From NCBI GenBank assembly GCA_024281055.1, contig JAMXLF010000063.1:44879-108878 (forward strand): a DNA stretch of 64,000 nucleotides. The letters run 5' to 3'. Positions 1-8,716 of this stretch are shown in pieces. The position numbers were made by a program, and so were the translations under genes. This stretch comes from Geobacteraceae bacterium (lineage in GTDB: Bacteria; Desulfobacterota; Desulfuromonadia; Geobacterales; Geobacteraceae). Below the pieces are notes generated by a model, which saw only the letters and a list, made by a program, of their open reading frames with translations, ran no database searches and had not been told where the DNA came from. Position 1 is the first letter of the stretch. Each line of letters opens with the position of its first letter.

Positions 1-377
1 TTCCGTTTCCCCGTAAAGACCTGCTGGGACTTCCGTACCGTCCGGGTCGCCGGAGAAGAGCCGGTTGAACCTGAGCATCAGGAACCTGTTTCCACGTACC
101 TTCAGCCCGGCACGGGCCGCCTGCCAGCCGCCGAGCATCCCGGCGGCGAGGTCGAGCCAGACCCGGGCCGGGGCCTCAACAGTCACGGTGGGCGCATCGG
201 GAATCCCCTCCTCGAAGAAGCATTCGCCCCGTTCGATGCGCAGTGTGTATTCGCCGCCATCCTCCCCGTGGAGACGGAATGCAAAGGTCGCCACCAGGTT
301 CTTTGCCACCCGTCGGTTCAGCATCCGTGGCAGGAAGCGCAGCACCCGCCTGACGGCTGGTTCGGGCGTATCGATCA
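1..377 (-). CDS. SCP2 sterol-binding-domain protein (C-terminus outside window)
   Basis: The gene starts at an ATG ending at 377 and runs off the left edge, so only about 125 N-terminal residues are seen. They include MIDTPEPAVRRVLRFLPRML, a region like VATFAFRLHGEDGGEYTLRI, and APARVWLDLAAG. The alternating hydrophobic strands and the VxVEAPARVWLDLAAG step resemble SCP2-like lipid-carrier domains, which bind lipids or acyl chains in a hydrophobic tunnel. The family assignment is from pattern only. The serine hydrolase gene ends 80 bp away at its downstream (right) side and is read in the same direction, so the two could be cotranscribed. The physiological ligand cannot be predicted. Confidence 0.6.
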
Positions 378-456
378 TAAAAAATACCTCAGTACGGTGG
401 AATAACTTCAGCAACGCGCGGATGGCAGCCTTTCCGGGATAAAGCCAGCAGGAATG

Positions 457-1845
457 TCACTCTCCGAGGGAGGCAATCACATCCGCAACCAGGGGGGCAA
501 GTTCATCTTCATCAAAGCGCGCCCCCTGCGTCAGGCCGAACCGAACGATCACGAGCCGCCTGGAGGGGACAATGAAAAGGCGTTGCCCGAGGACACCGGA
601 GGCGAAGAACGAATCAGGTGGCATCCCGGCGAGAACGCGCCTTTCGGCTTCCCGGCCCGTGCCGCGGTTGGTGCAGAAGCCTGCCCCGTAACCGCTCTCC
701 AGCGTCGGCGTCGCCGAGTAGCGCACCCATCCTTCAGGCAGGATGCGCTCCCCGTTCACCACCCCGTCATTCAGGTAGAGGAGACCGAATCGCGCCCAGT
801 CCCGGGCTGTGGCGAACATGTAGGTTGACCCGACCGGCGTCCCGGTTGCGTCGAATTCGAGCGTCACGCTGCCCATCCCCAGGGGCTGGAAGAGGTTGCG
901 TCGCGCGAAGGCGACCACGTCAGCCGCGTGGCCTCCCACGGCATCGCGGATGATCCGCGACAGAATTAACGTATTGCCGCTGCTGTAGGACCATCTGCTA
1001 CCGGGGGGTGCATCGAACCCGGCGCGTTCGGCAAACCCCGCCATATCCCGCTCGACGAACAGCATCTGTGACACCGGATCGAAGCCGCTCCCGCTCTCGT
1101 CAAGAGCGAGCCCGCTCGTCATGCGCAGCAGATGATCTATGGTGATCGACCGGCGGGGATCGTCAGGTCTCTGCCAGGCGGATACCGGTGCCGGCTGATC
1201 GGGTGACAGGCGCCCCTGGCGAACGAGGATGCCAACCAGCGCATTGATGACGGACTTCGTCATCGACCATCCGAGCATTGGCGTATCGATGCCGTAGCCG
1301 GGGGCATAGCGCTCCGCCACGACGCTCCCGTCATGGACGACGACCACCGCCTTCGTCCCTCGCTGCGGCTGCCGGCCCGGTTCTTCGAAGGCCCGGTCGA
1401 GTGCCGCCCACAGCTTCCCATTGACAGGCCCGACCACTGCAGGCCCGGCAAACTCGGGAAGAACCGACATCCTTCCTGTGTCAGGAACCTTTTCCGGCCG
1501 GATTGTCTCCGCCTGCTCGGCGCCGTCCACGACAAGGCAACCGAATCCGTCGCGGTAGACCGCGCAGCTCTCGAAGGCACCAAACAGCGAAGCGGTCACC
1601 TGACGATGGACAGCATCGACATCGTAGCTCAGTGCCCACTCCAGCAGCCCGATGCCCGGCATAAGCTTTATATTTTCGGCATAGACCAGATCAGGGTTAT
1701 GGCCCGACACAAACGCAGCTGAGCAGAGCGCATGACTGGTCAAGCCGGTGGCAGCGCGGAGCGCCTTGTCGGGCCTCGCGAGCGAGCACCCCTCGATCGT
1801 CATCGCCACGCCAGCGGTAAGCAGGATCAAGATGGCCTTGCGCAT
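457..1845 (-). CDS. Lipoprotein serine hydrolase of the class C beta-lactamase fold
   Basis: The protein is about 462 residues with a lipoprotein signal: charged MRK, a hydrophobic core, and a lipobox ending IEGC (Cys20). The serine/lysine pair of the beta-lactamase/esterase fold is seen in WSMTKSV (Ser194, Lys197), and a later SYSSGNT stretch sits where the family has its catalytic Tyr motif. Relatives include esterases, 6-aminohexanoate-dimer hydrolases and DD-peptidase-like enzymes, so the substrate is open and antibiotic resistance should not be assumed. The start at 1845 is preferred over an ATG 15 bp upstream because GGGGGAAGG lies just before it and the signal peptide then begins MRKAIL. 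The enzyme is probably anchored facing the periplasm. Confidence 0.75.
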   Translation of the reverse strand: MRKAILILLTAGVAMTIEGCSLARPDKALRAATGLTSHALCSAAFVSGHNPDLVYAENIKLMPGIGLLEWALSYDVDAVHRQVTASLFGAFESCAVYRDGFGCLVVDGAEQAETIRPEKVPDTGRMSVLPEFAGPAVVGPVNGKLWAALDRAFEEPGRQPQRGTKAVVVVHDGSVVAERYAPGYGIDTPMLGWSMTKSVINALVGILVRQGRLSPDQPAPVSAWQRPDDPRRSITIDHLLRMTSGLALDESGSGFDPVSQMLFVERDMAGFAERAGFDAPPGSRWSYSSGNTLILSRIIRDAVGGHAADVVAFARRNLFQPLGMGSVTLEFDATGTPVGSTYMFATARDWARFGLLYLNDGVVNGERILPEGWVRYSATPTLESGYGAGFCTNRGTGREAERRVLAGMPPDSFFASGVLGQRLFIVPSRRLVIVRFGLTQGARFDEDELAPLVADVIASLGE

Positions 1846-1943
1846 CCTGCCTTCCCCCATAACACCAAGCGGTTTCAGTGTTCAGCCATTCAAGTATAGC
1901 ACAGGAGTCATGCGGGTGCTTCAGGCGGAAAGGCCTTTCGCTC

Positions 1944-2654
1944 CTATTGGACGTCAGCCAGTTTCCCGTCGATAAAAACCAGCTTGATGTCCTTGTAGAC
2001 GAACACGATCTTCGACCCGAGAAGGATTTTCTTCTCGGGCGCACCGAGAATCGCGGTTACTTCTTCGGGCGTCTGTCCCAGGTGCACGGTTCTTGTTACC
2101 GTCTCTTTCTGCTTTTCCTCGACTTTGCCTTTCGACTCACCCTCTGTCCCGAACCAGGCGCCGATATCTTCAATGACCTGTTGCGCGGTAACTGCCGCCA
2201 GCCCTCCGTCATACAAGAAACGGACGGAAGCCTCCAGCGGGATCGGTCCCCGGGTGCCGCTCCCGGTGACGACGAAGGTCTTGGCGGTAAAAAGGGTGAG
2301 TTCGACGTAACCGTCTCCCGTCCGGACTCCGTACAGATAGAGACGGTCGCCGGTCTTAAGGTTGCCGTCAACGTTGCTGCCCAGAGGCACATCGCCGCCG
2401 CCGGTCGAGGTGATCTGTCCCTTCACGATGACATTCGGTTTGAACGCTTTCGACGGCCTTCCCGCTTTCAGTCCTTCTTTCTGAACGATGAGGACAGAAC
2501 CCTGCTCATCCACATTGCCCAGAAAGCCGATTTTCGTAACCTTGTAGCGAGTCTCGACCGCGGCTTTAACCTCTTCCCGGGTGACGGCGAACGAAGTTCC
2601 GGCCAGGAGTTGAAAGAGCAGCAGGCCCAACGCCAGACAAATCCGACAGTGCAT
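1944..2654 (-). CDS. Secreted protein of unknown function
   Basis: A 236-residue protein with a cleavable signal peptide (cleavage near AGTSFA/VTREE). The body is rich in short beta-type stretches (VIVKGQIT, GDRLYLYGVR, GYVELTLFTAKTFVV). It ends in a segment reading HLGQTPEEVTAILGAPEKKILLGSKIVFVYKDIKLVFIDGKL, which resembles the SmpA/BamE-type repeat GxTxxEVxxxLGxPxxxxxxG. That suggests a small periplasmic or outer-membrane module, but no function can be assigned. The start at 2654 is chosen because AAGGAGG sits 6 nt upstream; the in-frame GTG at 2660 abuts the same ribosome site and is unlikely. Confidence 0.7.
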   Translation of the reverse strand: MHCRICLALGLLLFQLLAGTSFAVTREEVKAAVETRYKVTKIGFLGNVDEQGSVLIVQKEGLKAGRPSKAFKPNVIVKGQITSTGGGDVPLGSNVDGNLKTGDRLYLYGVRTGDGYVELTLFTAKTFVVTGSGTRGPIPLEASVRFLYDGGLAAVTAQQVIEDIGAWFGTEGESKGKVEEKQKETVTRTVHLGQTPEEVTAILGAPEKKILLGSKIVFVYKDIKLVFIDGKLADVQ

Positions 2655-2793
2655 GTACACCCTCCTTGTTTCGTCAGTTGGCTGACACTAGTTTATCACG
2701 AGACCGGGGTTTATGGGAGAAAGGATGCTTGACCCTTGAGGCTTTACTCTGGTACCTTCACCCCATCGTTACCGACATAAAAGGGAGATGTAC

Positions 2794-4164
2794 GTGGATG
2801 AACAGAGTCAGTTGGTTCGCGGTCTGACACCGGTCCATGCCGGCGCCCTGGTGGTAGGGACGGTGATCGGCACCGGCATCTTTCTCAAGGCAGGGATCAT
2901 GTCCCAGACCGTAGGCGCAGCGCACTGGATGCTCCTTGCCTGGATCGCTGCCGGCATTCTGTCGTTCAGCGGCGCGCTCGTCTACGCCGAGATCGGCAGC
3001 ATCTTCCCCCGGGCCGGTGGCGAATACGTCTACCTCCGCGAGGCATACGGCGATCTCGCCGGGTTTCTCTATGGGTGGATGCGCTTCTGGATTGCCTCGC
3101 CCGGCTCGATCGCCGCCTACGCGGTGGGCGGCGCGACTTTCCTCGGGGCGACCGGTATTCCGGGCTTCGCCGGCTGGCGAAAAGAACTCGCCGTCGGGTT
3201 TATCGTGTTCTTTACGGGCCTTTCCTGCCTGAGCGTCCGCTTTGGCGGACGGGTGCAGGCGTTCGTCACGGCGCTGAAGGTCGTGATCATCGTCGGACTG
3301 ACACTTGCCATCTTTCTCTTCGCCCCGGCCGGCAGCTGGAGCCATCTCATGCCACATGCCGCCGGCGAGGGAGCCTGGCCAGGCTTTGCCGCTTTCGGCG
3401 CCGCGGTCCTCGCCGCGCTCTGGGCCTACGACGGCTGGAACAACATGCCCATGGTGGGGGGGGAGATCCAGAACCCGCAGCGCTCCATCCCGCTTTCTCT
3501 CATCATTGGCGTGGGAGGGGTGATGCTCATCTACACCCTTGCCAACATCGCCTATGTGTACGCCCTCCCCTTCGGAGAGCTCCTCAGCGCCAACTCCAAG
3601 CTCCACCCGGCGGGGCTCCCCGCCGCGACCAAGGCAGCGGCGGGCTTTCTCGGCGCCTCCGGGACCATACTCCTTTCGGCCGCCTTCTTCATCTCCGCCA
3701 TGGGCGCCCTCAACGGCTCGATCCTCACCAGCTCCCGCATTCCCTATGCCATGGCCACCGAGAACATGATGCCTAAGTTCCTGGCGGCTGTCGATCCCCG
3801 GAGCCACGTACCCGTGCGCTCGGCCCTCATCCAGGGGGGATGGGCGGCCATCCTGGCAGTTTCGGGGACCTTCGACCAGATCACCGACTACGTCGTCTTC
3901 GCGGGGTGGGTGTTTTACGCCCTGGCGTCCATCTCGCTCATAGTTTTCCGCTTCAGGCTCCCCGATGCGCCCCGCGGCTACCGTGTTCCGGCATATCCCT
4001 GGCTGCCGCTTGTTTTTGCCGTCGTCGCCGTGGCGCTGCTCGTCAATACGCTCGTGACCTCGCCCATGGAGTCGCTCACAGGGTTGGCATTCATCATGTC
4101 CGGAGTGCCGGTCTTCTTCTGGATGCGCCGCGGCGGAAACGTGGCAGAGGGTGATCTGTCATAA
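2794..4164 (+). CDS. APC-family amino acid permease
   Basis: About 456 residues with roughly twelve hydrophobic membrane segments. The N-terminal signature GALVVGTVIGTGIFLKAG is the glycine-rich TM1 substrate-binding loop of APC-superfamily amino acid transporters of the LAT/SLC7 type. FSGALVYAEIGSIFPRAGGEYVYLREAYG is the following conserved TM2-TM3 region, and WAYDGWNNMPMVGGEIQNPQRSIP is the typical TM6 region. The protein should import or exchange an amino acid across the inner membrane; the substrate is not predictable. The GTG at 2794 has AAGGGAG at a normal distance, whereas the ATG at 2788 overlaps that ribosome site. Confidence 0.88.
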   Translation: MDEQSQLVRGLTPVHAGALVVGTVIGTGIFLKAGIMSQTVGAAHWMLLAWIAAGILSFSGALVYAEIGSIFPRAGGEYVYLREAYGDLAGFLYGWMRFWIASPGSIAAYAVGGATFLGATGIPGFAGWRKELAVGFIVFFTGLSCLSVRFGGRVQAFVTALKVVIIVGLTLAIFLFAPAGSWSHLMPHAAGEGAWPGFAAFGAAVLAALWAYDGWNNMPMVGGEIQNPQRSIPLSLIIGVGGVMLIYTLANIAYVYALPFGELLSANSKLHPAGLPAATKAAAGFLGASGTILLSAAFFISAMGALNGSILTSSRIPYAMATENMMPKFLAAVDPRSHVPVRSALIQGGWAAILAVSGTFDQITDYVVFAGWVFYALASISLIVFRFRLPDAPRGYRVPAYPWLPLVFAVVAVALLVNTLVTSPMESLTGLAFIMSGVPVFFWMRRGGNVAEGDLS

Positions 4165-4207
4165 CAAGGGGAGAAGAGGTTCGAAAGAGCGTGTAATGCG
4201 GGCTTTT

Positions 4208-4513
4208 TTATTGCAGATCATCCATGTTTTCTACGAAATCCTCGTAATTCTTGCCGAAAATGTACCTGATTTCGCAATTGTTGTAAAAAAAGTACTTGAT
4301 CAGAACGTAACCGATCCTGTCGATGTGATAAAAGGATATGAGCAACGTAAACAATATGAAAACGAGATACGCGATTATATCTTTCTCTGCCACGACCATC
4401 CACGCTCCAATGATGCAAAAAACCAGTATACCCATCATTTTCAGGATGGATGAAACTTCCTTGTGAATCATTCTCAGCTTGTCATACAACTCATCGTTGT
4501 CGTTGTTAGCCAT
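4208..4513 (-). CDS. Small membrane protein of unknown function
   Basis: A 101-residue protein with a charged, helical N-terminus (NDNDELYDKLRMIHKEVSSILK). Two hydrophobic spans follow, roughly residues 26-41 and 46-63 (MGILVFCIIGAWMVV and IIAYLVFILFTLLISF), then an acidic and aromatic C-terminus. I do not recognise the family. The gene is clearly richer in A+T than its neighbours, as is the intergenic DNA to its right, which hints at recent acquisition or weak selection. The consistent membrane topology supports a real gene rather than a chance frame. Confidence 0.55.
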   Translation of the reverse strand: MANNDNDELYDKLRMIHKEVSSILKMMGILVFCIIGAWMVVAEKDIIAYLVFILFTLLISFYHIDRIGYVLIKYFFYNNCEIRYIFGKNYEDFVENMDDLQ

Positions 4514-4787
4514 TGTTGCAAAGTCTCCAACGGGAGCGCTACACGCAATAGTTAATAATAATTAATATAATCTCTGTTGTGCCTCAAGTCAAGGAATTCA
4601 GTCAGAATACAACTGAAAAAAGCGGATATGGCAGTCCGTTCCGCGCCGACAAACACGGAAGTTCTATCACCGTTGAGTTTTTTCTTTGAATTCTGTCCCG
4701 AAAAAAGCTATATATGTACTCCCTTTCATTACATCGCATACTGTGTACATCTAATAAGTTTAACATAATCAAGGCACAGGAATAGTC

Positions 4788-5624
4788 ATGCGTCAACTTC
4801 GACCCATGCTGAAGAAGTGGGCCACACCGATCACCATTATGCTGATCCCCCACTCCCGTTCCAATTCACTGCGTCTGAAACTGCCCTTCCTCGTCCTGGC
4901 CAGCATTCTCCTCTTTGCAGTCGTCGGTGTTTTCTATACAGCCGCCCTCACCGTTCGAGTCGTCGATTATTACCAGACCAAGAAAAAACTGGCCTACCTC
5001 TCCGGCCAGTTCCAGGAGATGCATGCAACCGTGTCCGCGCTCAAAGAGTCGGAATCACAGTTCAAGCGCCTGTTCTCCTTTTCATCCAAGAAACAGGTTC
5101 TTGAAGCGCTGGATAACGACAACAACGGCTCCATTGACGTTGAAGAACTGAAGAAGCAGATCAACGCCTCCATGGAATCGGTTTCGGAGATCCGCGGATA
5201 TCTGGCCAGACAACGGGACGTCTACCGCATCACGCCGACGGGGTGGCCGGTGAATGGGCACATTTCTTCCGGTTTCGGCATGCGTGAACACCCCAAATAC
5301 CACACGCAGAAATTCCATACCGGCATCGACCTGTCAGTGCCTCAGGGGACACCGGTACACGCCACGGCGGACGGTATCGTCAGCTATGCCGGCTGGAGCC
5401 CCGGCAACGGCAATATCGTCGTCATCGAGCACGGGCAGGGACTCAGCACCGTTTATGCCCACAACTCCAAGAATCTGGTCCGGGTCGGGAAGACCGTGCA
5501 GCGGGGCGAGGTCATCGCCGCAGCCGGGGCTACCGGCGTAGCAACCGGCAGTCACGTTCATTACGAGGTCTGGAAAAACGGCCACTTTATCGATCCCACC
5601 GCATTCGCTGGCAAGGAGAGCTGA
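4788..5624 (+). CDS. M23 peptidoglycan endopeptidase with an EF-hand-like loop
   Basis: A 278-residue cell-wall hydrolase. There is one N-terminal membrane segment (about residues 31-56), a periplasmic coiled-coil-like stretch (about 60-95), a linker, and a C-terminal peptidase_M23 (LytM) domain from about residue 145. Zinc ligands and catalytic residues are visible in FHTGIDLS (His177, Asp181) and SHVHYEVW (His256, His258). Unusually, residues 109-120 read DNDNNGSIDVEE, matching a canonical calcium-binding EF-hand loop at positions 1, 3, 5, 6, 8, 9 and 12. The bactofilin gene follows 23 bp downstream, and this pairing is common in bacteria that localise wall hydrolases with bactofilin filaments. 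Confidence 0.92.
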   Translation: MRQLRPMLKKWATPITIMLIPHSRSNSLRLKLPFLVLASILLFAVVGVFYTAALTVRVVDYYQTKKKLAYLSGQFQEMHATVSALKESESQFKRLFSFSSKKQVLEALDNDNNGSIDVEELKKQINASMESVSEIRGYLARQRDVYRITPTGWPVNGHISSGFGMREHPKYHTQKFHTGIDLSVPQGTPVHATADGIVSYAGWSPGNGNIVVIEHGQGLSTVYAHNSKNLVRVGKTVQRGEVIAAAGATGVATGSHVHYEVWKNGHFIDPTAFAGKES

Positions 5625-5647
5625 GGTTTCCTGTAGAGGAGGAGCAT

Positions 5648-6025
5648 ATGTTCGGCAGAAAAGAACCCGAAATGGAAGTCATTGTTGGGCCCCAATCAGG
5701 GATCAAGGGGGAAATAACCTCTAAGGGAACCGTCCGTGTCGACGGCACGTTCGAGGGGAACGTGGTGGCGGAATGCGTCATCATCGGTGAGACAGGCACG
5801 ATTAGCGGCGACATCACCGTGAAGACCTGTATCATCGGTGGCAAACTGACCGGCAACGTACACGCCAGCGAAGGAGCGGAAATACGCCATCGGGGAGTTA
5901 TCTGCGGGGACATCTATGCGCAGCGGCTCGTTATTGCCGAAGGCGCCCAGTTCGACGGTCGTTCCTACATGCAAAGGCCGAAAGAGCTCGAATACAGGGG
6001 ACAGGAACCATCGCTGGAGATGTAG
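5648..6025 (+). CDS. Bactofilin (polymer-forming cytoskeletal protein)
   Basis: A 125-residue protein with the bactofilin beta-helix pattern: SGIKGEITSKGTVRVDGTFEGNVVAE followed by turns such as TGTISGDITVKTCIIGGKLTGNVHA. Each turn has the G-x-I/V-x-G-x-V/I rhythm. Bactofilins self-assemble into nucleotide-independent filaments, often on the inner membrane, and recruit cell-wall enzymes. The ATG is preceded by GAGGAGGAGC. Coupling to the upstream M23 endopeptidase, 23 bp away, suggests that the filament positions that hydrolase. Confidence 0.92.
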   Translation: MFGRKEPEMEVIVGPQSGIKGEITSKGTVRVDGTFEGNVVAECVIIGETGTISGDITVKTCIIGGKLTGNVHASEGAEIRHRGVICGDIYAQRLVIAEGAQFDGRSYMQRPKELEYRGQEPSLEM

Positions 6026-6028
6026 CAG

Positions 6029-6164
6029 GCTATTGAAAAACGTCTTGAGGAGGCCGGGATGCTAGGCGCAAGCGAGCGAAAAAGCGAGGCGTACCCCTTG
6101 GTACGTTGAGCTTTTGAGCGAGCGGCAACACCGCAGACCGGCCCCGCAATAGTTTTTCAACAGC
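6029..6164. repeat. Intergenic element with terminal inverted repeats and inner hairpin
   Basis: The ends GCTATTGAAAAAC (6029-6041) and GTTTTTCAACAGC (6152-6164) are inverted copies differing at one base. The centre holds GTACC-CCTT-GGTAC (6091-6104) flanked by further imperfect complementarity. The layout resembles a non-autonomous intergenic repeat. A second, diverged copy lies between nifD and nifK at 62734-62845. No coding capacity was seen. Confidence 0.7.
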
Positions 6165-6202
6165 TTGATAGAGGCGTACTGACAGCCGAAAGGAGTTAAT
6201 GC

Positions 6203-7249
6203 ATGGAGATAATCGCAATCGATATCGGTTTCGGGTTCACGAAAGCGACGAACGGCACCCGCTCGCTGGTATTCAAATCGATCCTCGGGGAAGCTACCGA
6301 TATCCAGTTCAAGGGAGCGATCCTGGGAGACGGAACCCCGGAGGAGAATATCCAGATCGAACTGGACGGGCGCACCTGTTTCGTGGGGGAGATGGCCGAA
6401 CGGCAGAGCAACGTCCGGTCGTTCACCCTTGACCAGGCCCAGTTCTTCAACAGTTTTGCCAAGCACCTGGCGTTATCGGCAGCCGCACGCATGGTGGGAA
6501 ACTACATGCCGATAGGACTGGTGACCGGCCTGCCGATAGGCTATTACCGGGAATACAAGGATGAACTGGTGAAGGTCCTCCAGGGGGACCACAAGGTGGC
6601 GTTGACCATCGGCAACGACAAGCGCGAGGAAAAGGTCATCAAAGTCAGCAATGTCAAGGTGATCCCCCAACCGTTCGGTTCGCTCTTCAACCTGATGCTG
6701 AACGATGTGGGCGAACTCGGCGACCGGCGCTACGTGCGGGAGAAGGTCGGGGTAATCGACGTGGGTTTCAAGACCTCCGATTTCACGGTCTCCGACAAGA
6801 TGCGCTACTCCGAGCGCGGCAGTCGCACCGTCGACATGGGGATCGCCCGGGCATACGGCGTGATTGCCGGTAAATTGCGGGAAAAGAGCAACGTCAATGT
6901 CGAGCTCTATCGGATGCACGAGGCAGTGGAGCGGGGATCGATCAAGATCCGCGGCAAGGAGTATGACCTCAAGGGACTCACCGAGCAGGTATTCGGCCAG
7001 TTGGCGACGTCCATCGCCAACGAGGCGGACCGCCTCTGGACCGACGACTGGGACATCGACACCATCGTGCTGACCGGAGGGGGGAGTACCGTTCTTGCCA
7101 GGCACCTGCAGCCGCTCATCAGCGGCCAGACCCTCACGGTCGATGCCGCGAAAGATGCCCGGCTCTGCAATGTTCAGGGGTACTGGAAATTTGGAAAACA
7201 CGTCTGGGCCCGCGGAGTCGCTTCGCCTCCCCCGCAACCGGCAACATAG
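6203..7249 (+). CDS. ParM/StbA-type actin-like protein
   Basis: A 348-residue protein of the actin-like ATPase fold. The phosphate-1 loop IAIDIGFGFTKA is at residues 4-15, the second Asp motif KVGVIDVGFKTSDFTV lies near residue 187, and the adenosine-site motif IVLTGGGSTVLARHL near residue 290. Length and motif order fit ParM/Alp-type proteins, which polymerise to segregate plasmids, or their archaeal and chromosomal relatives. No adaptor gene (ParR) or clear centromere-like repeat array was found beside it; the gene stands alone between a repeat and a terminator. AAAGGAG precedes the start. The cargo is unknown. Confidence 0.82.
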   Translation: MEIIAIDIGFGFTKATNGTRSLVFKSILGEATDIQFKGAILGDGTPEENIQIELDGRTCFVGEMAERQSNVRSFTLDQAQFFNSFAKHLALSAAARMVGNYMPIGLVTGLPIGYYREYKDELVKVLQGDHKVALTIGNDKREEKVIKVSNVKVIPQPFGSLFNLMLNDVGELGDRRYVREKVGVIDVGFKTSDFTVSDKMRYSERGSRTVDMGIARAYGVIAGKLREKSNVNVELYRMHEAVERGSIKIRGKEYDLKGLTEQVFGQLATSIANEADRLWTDDWDIDTIVLTGGGSTVLARHLQPLISGQTLTVDAAKDARLCNVQGYWKFGKHVWARGVASPPPQPAT

Positions 7250-7286
7250 ATTCCATCAGCGCATGCATCAGGATATGACAAAAAGA

Positions 7287-7308
7287 AAAGCCCGCACGAG
7301 CGGGCTTT
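7287..7308 (-). terminator. Bidirectional intrinsic terminator
   Basis: GCCCGC-ACGA-GCGGGC forms a six-pair stem extended by A/T pairs. Read leftward it is followed by TTTTCTTTTT, so it should end the M20 peptidase transcript. It may also serve the convergent actin-like gene. Confidence 0.8.
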
Positions 7309-7348
7309 CGTCGTTCGGATTCCGGAGAGCGGACTGTAACGAGAGGCA

Positions 7349-8467
7349 CTACCCCGACGCTCCGTCGGTGACGATGGCTATCACCCACTCCGCCAGCAGG
7401 GCCAGCTGATCCAAGGCGATACGCTCTTCGGTGGTATGGACCTTTTCGTAACCGCAGCTCAGAACCACCGACAGGATCCCTTTGCTGTTGAGAATGTTGG
7501 CGTCGGACCCGCCTCCCGTCGACTTGAACCTGGCAGGCACGCCTATCTTCCTGGCCGCCCTGGCGGCACGCTGCGCCGGCTCAACATCTTCCGCCAGCCT
7601 GTAAGCCGGATAACAGGAAACGGAGCGTATCTCGACGCTGCCGCCGAATTCCGTCGCGGCAACCTCCATCGCTTCCGTCATCCCGGCCACCTGGGCCCGC
7701 AATTTTGCTGGGTCGAGAGAACGGGCCTCTGCTTGCAATTCGCAACGGTCCGCAACGATGTTGGTCGGCCCCACGGCGTGTATGCTGCCGATGTTGGCCG
7801 TTGTTTCCGCATCTATCCGCAAAAGCTTCATGCGGCTTACGGCCGCGGCGGCGATCTGGATGGCCGAAACCCCCTGCTCCGGCGCGAACCCTGCATGGGC
7901 GCTGCGGCCATGGAAAACGGCGTTGATCTTCACCTGTTCCGGCGCCTGGATGACGATCTCCCCGACCGGGCCGCTCGCGTCGAGGAAAAAGCCGCAGCGG
8001 GCGGTAAGCCTGCCGGTATCGAGATGACTCGAACCGACCAAGGCCAGTTCTTCGGCGACAGTGAGGACTATCTCCAGCGGCGGATGGGGGATGTTGCGCT
8101 CCCGGAGCGTGGTCAGCCCTTCCAGAACGGCAGCCAGGCCGGCGGCATCGTCGGCGCCGAGAACAGTCGTGCCGTCACTGACGATGAAGTCTCCATCGAT
8201 GCGCGGCTTCACCCCGAAACCCGGAACGACCCGGTCAATGTGGCAGGAGAAGAGGAACGGCTCGCCCGGTCCGGTGCCGTCCAGGCGAGCAATAAGATTA
8301 CCCGCGGTGCCGCCGATTCTCTCTCCCGTGTCATCCTCCGTAACGGTGCAGCCGAGCTCCGACAGAAGTTCCGTAAGCCTGTCCGCCAGCAGGCGCTCCC
8401 TTGTCGGTTCGGAATCGATGGCACATAATTCCATGAAGCTCGAATAAAGCCGATCTCTATTGATCAT
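7349..8467 (-). CDS. M20-family metallopeptidase (tripeptidase T-like)
   Basis: A 372-residue cytosolic enzyme of the M20/M25/M40 clan. It shows FSCHIDRVVPG (first metal His), LGADDAAGLAAVLEGL (bridging Asp), TVAEELALVGS (general-base Glu and metal Glu) and GGGSDANIL in the C-terminal part, with the dimerisation lid between. Relatives cleave N-terminal residues from di- or tripeptides, or remove acyl groups. The sequence is closest in pattern to PepT-like proteins, but the substrate is not certain. The start at 8467 has AAGGAAAG 3 nt upstream; a longer in-frame extension lacks family similarity. Confidence 0.85.
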   Translation of the reverse strand: MINRDRLYSSFMELCAIDSEPTRERLLADRLTELLSELGCTVTEDDTGERIGGTAGNLIARLDGTGPGEPFLFSCHIDRVVPGFGVKPRIDGDFIVSDGTTVLGADDAAGLAAVLEGLTTLRERNIPHPPLEIVLTVAEELALVGSSHLDTGRLTARCGFFLDASGPVGEIVIQAPEQVKINAVFHGRSAHAGFAPEQGVSAIQIAAAAVSRMKLLRIDAETTANIGSIHAVGPTNIVADRCELQAEARSLDPAKLRAQVAGMTEAMEVAATEFGGSVEIRSVSCYPAYRLAEDVEPAQRAARAARKIGVPARFKSTGGGSDANILNSKGILSVVLSCGYEKVHTTEERIALDQLALLAEWVIAIVTDGASG

Positions 8468-8716
8468 CAACTTTCCTTTCCCATCTCTAGCCGCCAGCGA
8501 CACCACCCCGAACGTCATCTTCATGTACCATTTTCTGCGCCTCCTGGTAAAGGGAAATGTCTGGAGGCAAGCTGATGGCCTGTCTATACAAGATGACACG
8601 ACGCGCACTGCGGTTCCCTTTCAGGGCATGACTTTACAAACGGTAACAATTAAGTAAAATTAACAGTGCATTTATGAAATAATTATTACCCTGAATCGTG
8701 CTGAAGAGGGACTGGG

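Noticed and set aside
457..1845. Beta-lactamase (antibiotic resistance) annotation
   Set aside because: The SxxK fold is shared by many esterases and peptidases, and the sequence does not show the typical AmpC Tyr-x-Asn and Lys-Thr-Gly set clearly.
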